From Bacillus sp. ISL-51 (GTDB taxonomy: Bacteria > Bacillota > Bacilli > Bacillales > Bacillaceae), in assembly GCF_018613535.1 (NCBI RefSeq), contig NZ_JAGGQB010000004.1, positions 144,080 to 208,079 on the forward strand: a stretch of 64,000 nucleotides of DNA, given 5' to 3'. The translations under genes and the position numbers were made by a program. Position 1 is the first letter of the stretch; every line of letters begins with the position of its first letter. Under the pieces are notes generated by a model. The model did no database searches. It saw only the letters and a program-made list of their open reading frames with translations, and was not told the DNA's origin. Positions 19,065 through 26,642 of this stretch are shown in pieces.

Positions 19065-20016
19065 ACTTCTCGATTCCGTCTTTTACTTCTTTCACCATTT
19101 GCGCCATGGATTCCAGTCCGCCGCCGGATAAATACCAGACAGCTGAGTCAAGGTACACGACATGGTTATTTTTCACCGCGTTAACGGATTTTACATAATC
19201 GTTTTCAACCACTTGTTTTGTCGAAGAGGTTGTGCCGATCGCGGTTCCGCGGTCAACGACAAACATGTAGTCTGGATTTGTTTTGGCGATGTATTCATAA
19301 GAAATGCTTTGTCCGTGTAATGAGGCCTCAATATTCTTGTCAGCCGGTTTGACGCCGAATACGTCATGAATGAAGCCGTATCTTGATTTAGATCCGAACG
19401 CACTGATTTTACCGTCGTTCGCCATCACAACCAAACCGTTTTTATTCATTTTGCTTGTTTTTTTCTTCAGATCAGAAATGGATTGATCGATCTTCGCAAC
19501 TTTATCTTTCACTTCGTTTTCTTTATTAAAGATTTTGCCGATGACTTCAGTATTGTGTTTGAATCTGTCAACGTAGTTTGTATAGTCATCATCAAGGTAA
19601 AGCGTCGGTGCGATTTTTGAAAACTCTTTGTAAGAATCAGATTGTCTGTGAGCAATAATGATTAAATCGGGATCAAGTTCTGCGACTTTCTCAAAATCCG
19701 GTTCCTTTAAGCTTCCGGTATTGGCGTATTTATCATCTTTGTATTTAGATAAGTATTTTGGCAGGCTTTGCTTCGGCAGCCCCGCTACATGGTCCTGTAA
19801 ACCGAGTTCGTCCATTGTGTCAAGCATTCCGAGGTTGAACACAACAACCTTTTTCGGATTCTTCGGCACGTTGACTCCTTCTTTGTTCAGGTCATCCTTA
19901 ATCGTGATTGTATCTTTTTTTGATTTGCCGGATGTTTTATCCGCGCTTCCGTTTCCGCACGCAGAAACAACGAAAACCGTTATGAGCGCTATGAATAGCA
20001 ATGCGAATTTTTTCAT
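19063..20016 (-). CDS. yclQ: Petrobactin-binding lipoprotein YclQ
   Basis: YclQ is the extracytoplasmic receptor of the ferric-petrobactin/catecholate importer YclNOPQ. The 317-aa product has a lipoprotein signal with lipobox VVSAC (Cys20) and the FatB/FecB fold: VVVFNLGMLDTMDELGL, ELDPDLIIIAHRQ, FVVDRGTAIG. ATG 20016 (MKKFALLF) was preferred over GTG 20025 because GGGGTG lies 6 bases upstream and the length equals the B. subtilis protein. Last gene of the operon, 20 bases after yclP. Confidence 0.95.
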   Translation of the reverse strand: MKKFALLFIALITVFVVSACGNGSADKTSGKSKKDTITIKDDLNKEGVNVPKNPKKVVVFNLGMLDTMDELGLQDHVAGLPKQSLPKYLSKYKDDKYANTGSLKEPDFEKVAELDPDLIIIAHRQSDSYKEFSKIAPTLYLDDDYTNYVDRFKHNTEVIGKIFNKENEVKDKVAKIDQSISDLKKKTSKMNKNGLVVMANDGKISAFGSKSRYGFIHDVFGVKPADKNIEASLHGQSISYEYIAKTNPDYMFVVDRGTAIGTTSSTKQVVENDYVKSVNAVKNNHVVYLDSAVWYLSGGGLESMAQMVKEVKDGIEK

Positions 20017-20036
20017 TATCTTCACCCCATCTGTTA

Positions 20037-20795
20037 TTAAGAAAAGTAAACACCGATCCGCTGACTGTCAATCTCTTGAATCGGAATGGTCATATCATAA
20101 ATCTCTTCCAGCACGGAGGTCTCAATGATCTCCTCAGCAGGCCCTTCTTTTACGACACGGCCGTTTTTTAAGGCAACGATATGGTCTGAATATACCGATG
20201 CGAAGTTGATATCGTGAATCACTACGACGACCGTTTTTCCAAAGTCTTTCACAAGCCGCTTCAAAAGCTTCATCATTTCAACCGAGTGCTTCATATCCAA
20301 ATTGTTCAGCGGCTCATCGAGAAAAATGTAATCCGTATCCTGGGCGATGATCATCGCGATAAACGCCCTTTGGCATTGTCCGCCGCTCAGCTGATCGAGG
20401 TATTTATCCTGAATATCGGCAAGCTTCATATAACCGATGGCTTGGTTAATATGCGTCCAATCTTCAGCCGTCAGCTTCCCCTGCGAATAGGGAAAACGGC
20501 CGAAGCTGACTAAGTCTTTAATGGTCAGCCGGATATTAATTTGGTTCGCCTGCTTCAGGATGCTGATTTTTTTAGCCAGTTCATTGCTTTTGCACGCCCC
20601 GATCTCCTGTCCGTCGACGGTGATTTCTCCCGAATCCGTCTTAATCAGCCGGCTCATGATAGACAGCAGCGTGCTTTTGCCGGCGCCGTTAGGACCGATA
20701 AACGAGGTGAGCCTGCCCTTTTGTATCACCAAAGACGTTTCCTCAAGGACAATCTTCCCTCCGTATTGTTTGCTTACATTTTTGACCTCTACCAT
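20037..20795 (-). CDS. yclP: Petrobactin ABC transporter ATPase YclP
   Basis: The 252-aa cytoplasmic ATPase has Walker A GPNGAGKST (about residues 34-42), signature LSGGQCQRAFIA, Walker B DYIFLDEP and the His switch VVVIHDIN, typical of iron-siderophore ABC ATPases. Its start overlaps the yclO end by 7 bases. It powers import through YclN-YclO. Confidence 0.96.
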   Translation of the reverse strand: MVEVKNVSKQYGGKIVLEETSLVIQKGRLTSFIGPNGAGKSTLLSIMSRLIKTDSGEITVDGQEIGACKSNELAKKISILKQANQINIRLTIKDLVSFGRFPYSQGKLTAEDWTHINQAIGYMKLADIQDKYLDQLSGGQCQRAFIAMIIAQDTDYIFLDEPLNNLDMKHSVEMMKLLKRLVKDFGKTVVVVIHDINFASVYSDHIVALKNGRVVKEGPAEEIIETSVLEEIYDMTIPIQEIDSQRIGVYFS

Positions 20796-21736
20796 GATTT
20801 ATTCTCCTTTAACAGCAAGTAGATAAAATAAATCCCGCCGGCAAAATTAATAATGACGCTCAGCGTCGTGGAAAAGGTGAACACTTTCTCCACCACGAAT
20901 TGGCCTCCGATAAGCGCGATCATACTGATCAGGACAGAGCCCGCGATTAAATACGTGTGCCTGTATGTTTTCAAAAACTCTCTCGCCAAATTGACGACGA
21001 GCAGCCCTAAAAACATGATCGGCCCGACAAGAGCCGTTGATACAGAAACAAGAATGGCGACTACGATGAGCATTTGTTTCACCAGCTTATCGTACTCGAT
21101 TCCCAGATTGACGGCGTGCTCCCTTCCCAGCGACAGCACGTCAAAAAACCGCGTAAACCGCCAGACATAGATGCCGGTAAGAAGGAATATCAAGCCGGCA
21201 AAGCCTAAAAGATCCGTATTGATATTGTTAAAGCTGGCAAACAATTTGTCTTGAACCACCTGAAACTCATTCGGATCAATCAGCATCTGCATAAACGATG
21301 ACAAGCTGTTGAACAAAGTCCCGAACACGACACCGACAAGAAGAAGGAAAAACACATTCCGCCCTTCCCCTTTAAACATGAGCTGATACAAAAGGAGAGA
21401 TAACAGAACCATCAGCCCGACGGAGATGGCGAAATTCAGGTTCTTATTCATCATGACGATATTCATTGATCCAAACAGAAAAACAATGACGGTCTGAATG
21501 AGCATATACAAGGAATCAAGGCCTAAAATACCCGGTGTCAGGATGCGGTTATTCGTAATTGTCTGGAAGATCACCGTGGAAAACGCGATCGCTCCGCCCG
21601 TCAGCATCATGGCGAGCACTTTGAAGCAGCGTCTCGGCAGTGAATACTCCCAATTGCCCAGACCGTAAAACAAAAATAATCCGATACATAACATGGCGAG
21701 TGCCGCCAGCAGCGTAATTTTTTTATTATGACTCAT
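20789..21736 (-). CDS. yclO: Petrobactin ABC transporter permease YclO
   Basis: The 315-aa FecCD/BtuC-type permease has about nine membrane helices. The conserved GPIMFLGLLVVNLAREFLKTYRH segment near residue 235 is the coupling-helix region that meets the ATPase. It pairs with YclN as a heterodimer. The start overlaps the yclN end by 11 bases. Confidence 0.95.
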   Translation of the reverse strand: MSHNKKITLLAALAMLCIGLFLFYGLGNWEYSLPRRCFKVLAMMLTGGAIAFSTVIFQTITNNRILTPGILGLDSLYMLIQTVIVFLFGSMNIVMMNKNLNFAISVGLMVLLSLLLYQLMFKGEGRNVFFLLLVGVVFGTLFNSLSSFMQMLIDPNEFQVVQDKLFASFNNINTDLLGFAGLIFLLTGIYVWRFTRFFDVLSLGREHAVNLGIEYDKLVKQMLIVVAILVSVSTALVGPIMFLGLLVVNLAREFLKTYRHTYLIAGSVLISMIALIGGQFVVEKVFTFSTTLSVIINFAGGIYFIYLLLKENKSW

Positions 21737-22679
21737 ATGCTTTTCTCCTTAACAGCATATACAGGAAGATGCCGCTGCCGATAACTCCGACCATCAGGCC
21801 GATTGAAATTTCGTACGGGAAAATAATCAATCTCCCCAATATATCGCAAAACAGCACAAAAACGGCGCCTAACAGAGCCGTATGAGGGAGGCTGCTCCTC
21901 AAATTATCTCCCTTGTAGATCGAAACCATATTGGGAATGATCAATCCGAGAAACGGCAGCATCCCGACGGTCAGAATCACGAGTGAGGCAATGAGCGACA
22001 CGATGATCAGACCGATATTCACAACCCGTTTATACTTCAGGCCGAGGTTGACGGAAAAGCTCTCTCCCATCCCCGCCACGGTAAATTTATCCGCATAAAC
22101 ATAAGCAATGATCACAAGCGGAATGCTCAGGTATAAAAGCTCATACCTGCCTTTTACAACCAGCGAGAAATCCCCCTGCAGCCATGATGAGAGATTTTGA
22201 ATCAAATCGTATTTATATGCGATAAATGTGGCGATTGAGCTGACAATATTCCCTAGCATTAAACCGACGAGAGGAATAAAAATCGTATTATTAAACTTGA
22301 TTCTCTCGAGGATTTTCATAAAGAGGAAATTTCCTGCCAAAGCGAATATAAAAGCGATAAACATTTTCGTAAGCGGACTCGCTGAAGTAAACAGCATTAA
22401 TGAGATTAAAATGCCGAGTCTAGCCCAATCCATTGTTCCCGCGGTTGTCGGCGAAACAAACTTATTTCGGCTGATCTGCTGCATAATTAATCCGCAGATG
22501 CTCAAGCTCATGCCGGCGATAATAATGCTCACCAGACGCGGCAGACGGCTGTCAAATAATGTACCGGCCTGTTCTTTATTTAAATGAAATACATCCAGCG
22601 GCGACAGATCTTCTACTCCGATAAAGGTAGAAGCAACCGCCAATACCGCCAGTAACAAAAGTAAGTAACGTAGCTTCAT
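21726..22679 (-). CDS. yclN: Petrobactin ABC transporter permease YclN
   Basis: The 317-aa FecCD permease has about nine helices, with the coupling-loop segment GMLPFLGLIIPNMVSIYKGDNLRSSLP. ATG 22679 (MKLRYLLLLL) has AGGGAGG just upstream; the frame is open to 22772 but that extension has no ribosome site and would run through the Fur box region. First gene of the iron-repressed yclNOPQ operon. Confidence 0.95.
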   Translation of the reverse strand: MKLRYLLLLLAVLAVASTFIGVEDLSPLDVFHLNKEQAGTLFDSRLPRLVSIIIAGMSLSICGLIMQQISRNKFVSPTTAGTMDWARLGILISLMLFTSASPLTKMFIAFIFALAGNFLFMKILERIKFNNTIFIPLVGLMLGNIVSSIATFIAYKYDLIQNLSSWLQGDFSLVVKGRYELLYLSIPLVIIAYVYADKFTVAGMGESFSVNLGLKYKRVVNIGLIIVSLIASLVILTVGMLPFLGLIIPNMVSIYKGDNLRSSLPHTALLGAVFVLFCDILGRLIIFPYEISIGLMVGVIGSGIFLYMLLRRKAYES

Positions 22680-22750
22680 GCTGCCTCCCTGCACCCTTCT
22701 CAAACGGTAAGACCCCTTGTACGGCAACTCCGATACAGCCCGACTCGTAA

Positions 22751-22765
22751 TGATTATCATTATCA
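22751..22765 (-). promoter_or_regulatory. Fur box of yclNOPQ
   Basis: TGATTATCATTATCA matches the 7-1-7 Fur consensus TGATAAT-N-ATTATCA at 13 of 14 defined positions, about 70 bases upstream of the yclN start. Iron repression by Fur is established for the B. subtilis operon. Confidence 0.85.
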
Positions 22766-23018
22766 ACTGCAATTACAATCTTATCATCTTTCCGGGCATA
22801 GTCAATATGGTTTTGCGTGCACAAACGGTCTTCCCGGGTTCGTACATTAACTGTTTTACAATAAGTCTATCAATAATTTGCAGGATTTTCTATAACCATT
22901 GTTTGGACAGTTATCATATTTTCCAAATACATGCCCACTTGTCAGGAAGTAAATCTGACAAACAACGCTGATATTCCTTTCTGTAAATACAAATGTTCAC
23001 CCAGTATAGAAAAACCCC

Positions 23019-23047
23019 TTGATTTACACGAATGAAAGAGAGATAAT
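23019..23047 (+). promoter_or_regulatory. Sigma-A promoter of thrD
   Basis: TTGATT (23019-23024) and GATAAT (23042-23047) with a 17-base spacer, 44 bases upstream of the start codon. Confidence 0.65.
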
Positions 23048-23091
23048 AAAAATTAAATTTGTGAGAAAATTTAAACATTAGGGGATGTAAA

Positions 23092-24459
23092 ATGATGAAA
23101 GTTGTAAAATTCGGAGGCAGCTCCCTCGCGTCAGGGGCACAGCTTGAAAAGGTGTTTCACATCGTGACGGCTGATCCGTCACGAAAAGCAGTAGTCGTCT
23201 CGGCGCCGGGAAAGCGCTTCTCGAACGATACAAAGGTGACGGATCTGTTGATCGCCTGTGCAGAGCATTACTTGCAGAAAGGAAAAGCGCCCGAACTTGC
23301 TGAAGCGGTCATCGAACGGTACGCAAGCATCGCGCGTGAGCTGAACTTGGATTCCTCTATTATTGAAAGAATCCGCGATGACTTGTTCACGCTCTTAAAC
23401 GGCGATAAAAGCAATCCCGAACAGTATATGGACGCGGTTAAAGCGAGCGGCGAGGATAACAATGCGAAGCTGGTCGCGGCATACTTCAGGCATCAGGGGG
23501 TTAAAGCGGAATATGTCAGCCCTAAGGAAGCCGGGCTGTTTGTGACGAATGAGCCGGGCAACGCGCAGGTGCTTCCTGAAGCCTATGATCATTTGTACCG
23601 CCTGCGAAATCGTGAAGGCCTGATCATTTTCCCGGGATTTTTCGGATACAGCAAAGAAGGCTGCGTCCTGACCTTTTCCCGGAGCGGCTCTGATATCACC
23701 GGCTCTATTCTCGCAAACGGATTAAAAGCCGACCTGTACGAGAATTTCACGGACGTGGACGCCGTCTATTCCGTCAACCCGTCGATCGTTCAAAATCCGA
23801 AAGAAATCAATGAACTGACATATCGGGAATTGCGCGAGCTTTCGTATGCCGGCTTCTCCGTCTTTCATGATGAGGCGCTCATTCCCGCATTTCGGGCAGG
23901 CATTCCCGTTCAGATTAAAAATACGAACAACCCGGACGCGAAGGGAACCCGTGTCGTCAGCAGACGCGATCATACAAACGGACCTGTCATCGGCATCGCA
24001 AGCGACACGGGCTTTTGCAGCATGTACATAAGCAAATATTTAATGAACAGAGAAATCGGTTTCGGACGCAAAGCCCTTCAGATTTTAGAGGATGAGGGTT
24101 TAACGTATGAACACGTGCCGTCTGGGATTGATGACATCACGATTATTCTCAGGCACAATCAAATGGACCCTGCATTGGAACAAAGGCTTGTCGCAAGGCT
24201 GAAACAAGAGCTTCAGGCCGATGAAGTCACCGTCCGGCACCATTTGGCGCTGATTATGGTCGTCGGTGAAGCGATGCGCCATAATGTCGGCACAACGGCA
24301 AGGGCATCAAAAGCGTTATCAGAAGCGAACATCAACATTGAGATGATTAATCAAGGCTCTTCTGAGGTGAGCATGATGTTCGGCGTCAAGGAAGAGCAGG
24401 AAAAACGGGCGGTTCAGGCGCTGTATGAAGAATTTTTCGCAGGAGTCTTAATCTCATAG
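23092..24459 (+). CDS. thrD: Aspartokinase III (ThrD/YclM)
   Basis: It phosphorylates L-aspartate, the first step toward lysine, methionine and threonine. The 455-aa product begins MMKVVKFGGSSLASG (kinase substrate/ATP motif) and has FSRSGSDITGSILA plus ENFTDVDAVYSVNP in the kinase domain (1-285). C-terminal ACT domains follow (about 300-450, VVGEAMRHNVGTTARASKALSEANINIEMINQGSSE). This monomeric-type isozyme in B. subtilis responds to lysine plus threonine. AGGGG lies 7 bases before ATG 23092; ATG 23095 is equally possible. Confidence 0.94.
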   Translation: MMKVVKFGGSSLASGAQLEKVFHIVTADPSRKAVVVSAPGKRFSNDTKVTDLLIACAEHYLQKGKAPELAEAVIERYASIARELNLDSSIIERIRDDLFTLLNGDKSNPEQYMDAVKASGEDNNAKLVAAYFRHQGVKAEYVSPKEAGLFVTNEPGNAQVLPEAYDHLYRLRNREGLIIFPGFFGYSKEGCVLTFSRSGSDITGSILANGLKADLYENFTDVDAVYSVNPSIVQNPKEINELTYRELRELSYAGFSVFHDEALIPAFRAGIPVQIKNTNNPDAKGTRVVSRRDHTNGPVIGIASDTGFCSMYISKYLMNREIGFGRKALQILEDEGLTYEHVPSGIDDITIILRHNQMDPALEQRLVARLKQELQADEVTVRHHLALIMVVGEAMRHNVGTTARASKALSEANINIEMINQGSSEVSMMFGVKEEQEKRAVQALYEEFFAGVLIS

Positions 24460-24498
24460 GAAACCGCCTCTTTTTTTCTCTGTCCACTATTATCCCTT

Positions 24499-24525
24499 AC
24501 AGAATAGCTTCACTCACATATAGTA
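24499..24525 (+). promoter_or_regulatory. Sigma-K-like promoter of the YjcZ-type peptide gene
   Basis: CATATAGTA (24517-24525) fits the sigma-K -10 consensus CATANNNTA exactly, with AC at 24499-24500 sixteen bases upstream (consensus 17). This suggests late mother-cell expression. Confidence 0.5.
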
Positions 24526-24553
24526 TGGTATAGACAATATGGAGGTGAAGCTA

Positions 24554-24643
24554 ATGTCAGGATATCACAATTCTTTCGCGTTGATTGTTGTGTTGTTTAT
24601 CCTATTAGTAATTGTGGGAACTGCCTTTGTAGGCGGTTTCTAA
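24554..24643 (+). CDS. YjcZ-family 29-aa sporulation membrane peptide (YczM/YczN-like)
   Basis: The ORF encodes a 29-residue peptide beginning MSGYHNSFALIVVLFILL and ending FVGGF. The pattern of a polar GY-x-NSFAL head, one hydrophobic helix and a GGF/GGY tail is that of YjcZ-type sporulation peptides. GGAGGTGAAG precedes the ATG. B. subtilis has two such genes, yczM and yczN, in this interval; only one is present here. Too short for most gene finders. Function unknown. Confidence 0.85.
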   Translation: MSGYHNSFALIVVLFILLVIVGTAFVGGF

Positions 24644-24664
24644 AATCACTCCGTCTATTGGAGG

Positions 24665-24702
24665 CGCTGCGGGAAATTATCCTGCGGCGTCTTCTTTTTT
24701 GT
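24665..24702 (+). terminator. Terminator of the YjcZ-type peptide gene
   Basis: 10-bp stem CGCTGCGGGA / TCCTGCGGCG (two G-U pairs) with a 5-base loop, then a T-rich tract, 21 bases after the stop codon. Confidence 0.8.
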
Positions 24703-24816
24703 TTTCTTATGCGGCTTTGGTTCCTCTCTGCCTCTGCAAACAATTTCCATTCCGAAGAGCTATACATGCTGTTTTTATGGTAATATTCAGTGAATAATTG
24801 GAATGGAGGAAGTTTT

Positions 24817-25152
24817 TTGGCGAAAAACAGTGGGGATTCAGATATGTTTAAACAGGCTGTAAAGGGACTTTGTAAAATAAACAATATTTCTCCCCGGAAA
24901 CCCAGATTTGAAATCACTGATAACATCGTATCTATTAGTATCAAGAACCATTTAAAAGATGGAATAGACTTAGAGTGTTTTAAAATTTTAAACTTTATTT
25001 ACCGGATCACTGGACGTTCAGGGTTGAAATTCACTCAGCAATTATACCTTTACCCAAATTCAGAAAGAGTGGCTAGAGTAACTGTCTCTTTTGACAAAGA
25101 GGATTATGATACATTCAATCTAAAAATGAAAGATGGGAACTTTAGTAACTAA
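24817..25152 (+). CDS. Orphan 111-aa protein, unknown
   Basis: I do not recognise this protein. The ORF starts at TTG 24817 with a perfect GGAGGA ribosome site 7 bases upstream and encodes a soluble 111-aa product (MAKNSGDSDMFKQAVKGLCKINNISPRKPRFEI...). Alternating charged and hydrophobic residues suggest a small alpha/beta domain (FEITDNIVSISIKNH, RVARVTVSFDKEDY). There is no signal peptide and one or two Cys. Base composition is clearly more AT-rich than its neighbours, suggesting transfer. It lies between the YjcZ-type gene and phrC, convergent with rapC-phrC. No promoter is obvious. Confidence 0.65.
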   Translation: MAKNSGDSDMFKQAVKGLCKINNISPRKPRFEITDNIVSISIKNHLKDGIDLECFKILNFIYRITGRSGLKFTQQLYLYPNSERVARVTVSFDKEDYDTFNLKMKDGNFSN

Positions 25153-25173
25153 AAGCATTTCAAGGAAGAATAT

Positions 25174-25206
25174 AAAAAAGACTGCCGAGATTGTTCCCAG
25201 GCAGTC
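25174..25206 (-). terminator. Terminator of rapC-phrC
   Basis: Stem GACTGCC / GGCAGTC with a 13-base loop, followed on the minus strand by TTTTTTATA. Confidence 0.85.
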
Positions 25207-25232
25207 CGTCCCTTTGTAGGGGGCTTTTCTTC

Positions 25233-25352
25233 TTACGTCATTCCTCTTTCTGCTACATGGAATTCAGCCTGGTCAGTTTGGCTTACTCCTGCAGCTGTAA
25301 AGATCGCGGCGGCCGCTAAACAAATGACAAACCATTTAGATTTCAATTTCAT
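25233..25352 (-). CDS. phrC: Pheromone precursor PhrC (CSF, ERGMT)
   Basis: PhrC is secreted, trimmed to the pentapeptide ERGMT (competence and sporulation factor) and re-imported by Opp to inhibit RapC. The 39-aa precursor has a basic start MKLKSKWFVICLAAAAIF, a hydrophobic export helix, and ends EFHVAERGMT. The pheromone at the C terminus is identical to the B. subtilis CSF. The precursor is one residue shorter than the 40-aa B. subtilis form, with a changed linker (SQTDQA). AAGGAGTGAGG precedes ATG 25352, and the gene overlaps the rapC end by 17 bases. Confidence 0.93.
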   Translation of the reverse strand: MKLKSKWFVICLAAAAIFTAAGVSQTDQAEFHVAERGMT

Positions 25353-26484
25353 ACAAACCCTCACTCCTTTGTATTTGTTTTCTTGCCTCTTCGACTTTGA
25401 GAAAATAGTAAGAAGACATCTCAAAGCATTTTTGTTCATAGTAATATTTAGCTGCTTCTAGTGCTAAATCCTCTATATCGGCGTACAAATTTTTATTTGC
25501 TAGGTAGCGAAAACAGGTGTTGATTTTTTCTTCGTCCGGTTTCGCCTGATACAGAGCGTGCAGCCATTCGAATTTTACCGCGTAATCGGGATCGTCTGTT
25601 TCTTTAGCATATTCATAACCCCGTTTGTGATATTCCGCCGCTTTTGCATTTTTTCCGAGTTTAAAGTAAATTTGTGTGATTAGAAAGTAAGCTTGAGGAA
25701 GTGAATTGACGATTCTGTGTGATTCAAATGTATCAACCGCTTGTTCAAAGTACGGGATGGCGGAATCAATGCGGTCTTGATTGTAATAACATAATCCGAG
25801 GTTATACAGCGCTCTTCCGACCAGCTGCGCTTTTTCTTCTTTTTCGGCCATTTTTAAAGCGTGTTCAAAATGCTTCGCCGCTTGTTCAAAGCGCCTTTCA
25901 TCCATCAAATTGACGCCGAACACGAAATGGCATTGGATGATTCTCACATGATATGTGTCCTGCTCCACATAAATTTCATAAGCGTTTTTAATATGTATCA
26001 GGGAAAAATACGTTTGCTTCATATAATAATACGCTTCGGCCACTTTAAAATAAAACTCTGCCCTTTCCACATGGTCCGACACGAAGGCCAGCTTTTTTTC
26101 AGCCTGTTTATAATAAGTAATTGCCGATATAAATTCTCTTTTATCAAATTCAAACATGCCTCTGAAGAAATTGACGTAATAATCCAGAAGCCCTTTCAGG
26201 CCGGCCTGGCTGTTATCAATGTTGTCTAAGATTTCTGATAGGCTCGGCTGATCTTCAATCTTCAGTTTTTCCAGCGGCTCCAGATAGTCCAGCATCAGCT
26301 GATGACGAAATTCCATGAGTGAGTAATAAAGCACCAAGTTGGAATCTGGCTCCATATGGTCAAGTTCTTGTTTGATCTCGGCTTTCAAAATCTCTGCATC
26401 CGGCACGCTGAATGTTCTTATGTATTGATACCACTCGTTAATCTTCTGCCCGACTGCTGAAGAAGGAATTAACCCGCTCTTCAT
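25336..26484 (-). CDS. rapC: Response regulator inhibitor/phosphatase RapC
   Basis: RapC binds ComA and blocks its DNA binding until CSF accumulates. The 382-aa product has an N-terminal three-helix bundle (about 1-70, IPSSAVGQKINEWYQYIRTFSV) and a TPR domain (about 95-382, for example RALYNLGLCYYNQDRIDSAIPYFEQAV) that binds the Phr peptide. It ends EARKQIQRSEGLYEIEI like the B. subtilis protein and has the same length. ATG 26484 follows GGGGAGGG; the frame is open further upstream without a ribosome site. A possible ComA box lies about 90 bases upstream, fitting a negative feedback loop. Confidence 0.96.
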   Translation of the reverse strand: MKSGLIPSSAVGQKINEWYQYIRTFSVPDAEILKAEIKQELDHMEPDSNLVLYYSLMEFRHQLMLDYLEPLEKLKIEDQPSLSEILDNIDNSQAGLKGLLDYYVNFFRGMFEFDKREFISAITYYKQAEKKLAFVSDHVERAEFYFKVAEAYYYMKQTYFSLIHIKNAYEIYVEQDTYHVRIIQCHFVFGVNLMDERRFEQAAKHFEHALKMAEKEEKAQLVGRALYNLGLCYYNQDRIDSAIPYFEQAVDTFESHRIVNSLPQAYFLITQIYFKLGKNAKAAEYHKRGYEYAKETDDPDYAVKFEWLHALYQAKPDEEKINTCFRYLANKNLYADIEDLALEAAKYYYEQKCFEMSSYYFLKVEEARKQIQRSEGLYEIEI

Positions 26485-26571
26485 TCCTTCACCCTCCCCA
26501 TCCAAGACCTGTTTAACAGTTATTTTATCACGTTTCCGTGTCTTTCCATCCCGAAAAACACGCAAACTTTG

Positions 26572-26587
26572 TTTCGGCAGAGCGCAA
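26572..26587 (-). promoter_or_regulatory. Possible ComA box upstream of rapC
   Basis: Minus-strand TTGCGC-TCTG-CCGAAA matches the ComA dyad TTGCGG-N4-CCGCAA at 10 of 12 positions, about 90 bases upstream of the start codon. ComA-dependent rapC expression is known in B. subtilis. Confidence 0.5.
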
Positions 26588-26601
26588 TTGCCGAAGTCAA
26601 A

Positions 26602-26633
26602 ATGAAACAAACGGCAGCCATTTTAGGCCGCCG
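26602..26633 (-). terminator. Terminator of yclJ-yclK
   Basis: Stem CGGCGGCC / GGCTGCCG (one G-U pair) with a 6-base AT loop and TTTGTTT afterwards, 9 bases past the yclK stop codon. Confidence 0.6.
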
Positions 26634-26642
26634 ATTTGATGC

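Larger units (their letters stand above)
22680..23091. other. 412-base intergenic region between yclN and thrD
   Basis: It holds the yclN leader and Fur box (22751-22765) on the left and the thrD promoter (23019-23047) on the right. The AT-rich stretch between them (about 22800-23000) shows no convincing ORF, hairpin terminator or known RNA element. Confidence 0.6.

Noticed and set aside
22780..23010. Possible riboswitch or small RNA between yclN and thrD
   Set aside because: AT-rich with no stable stem, terminator or recognisable aptamer motif; nothing supports an RNA gene.
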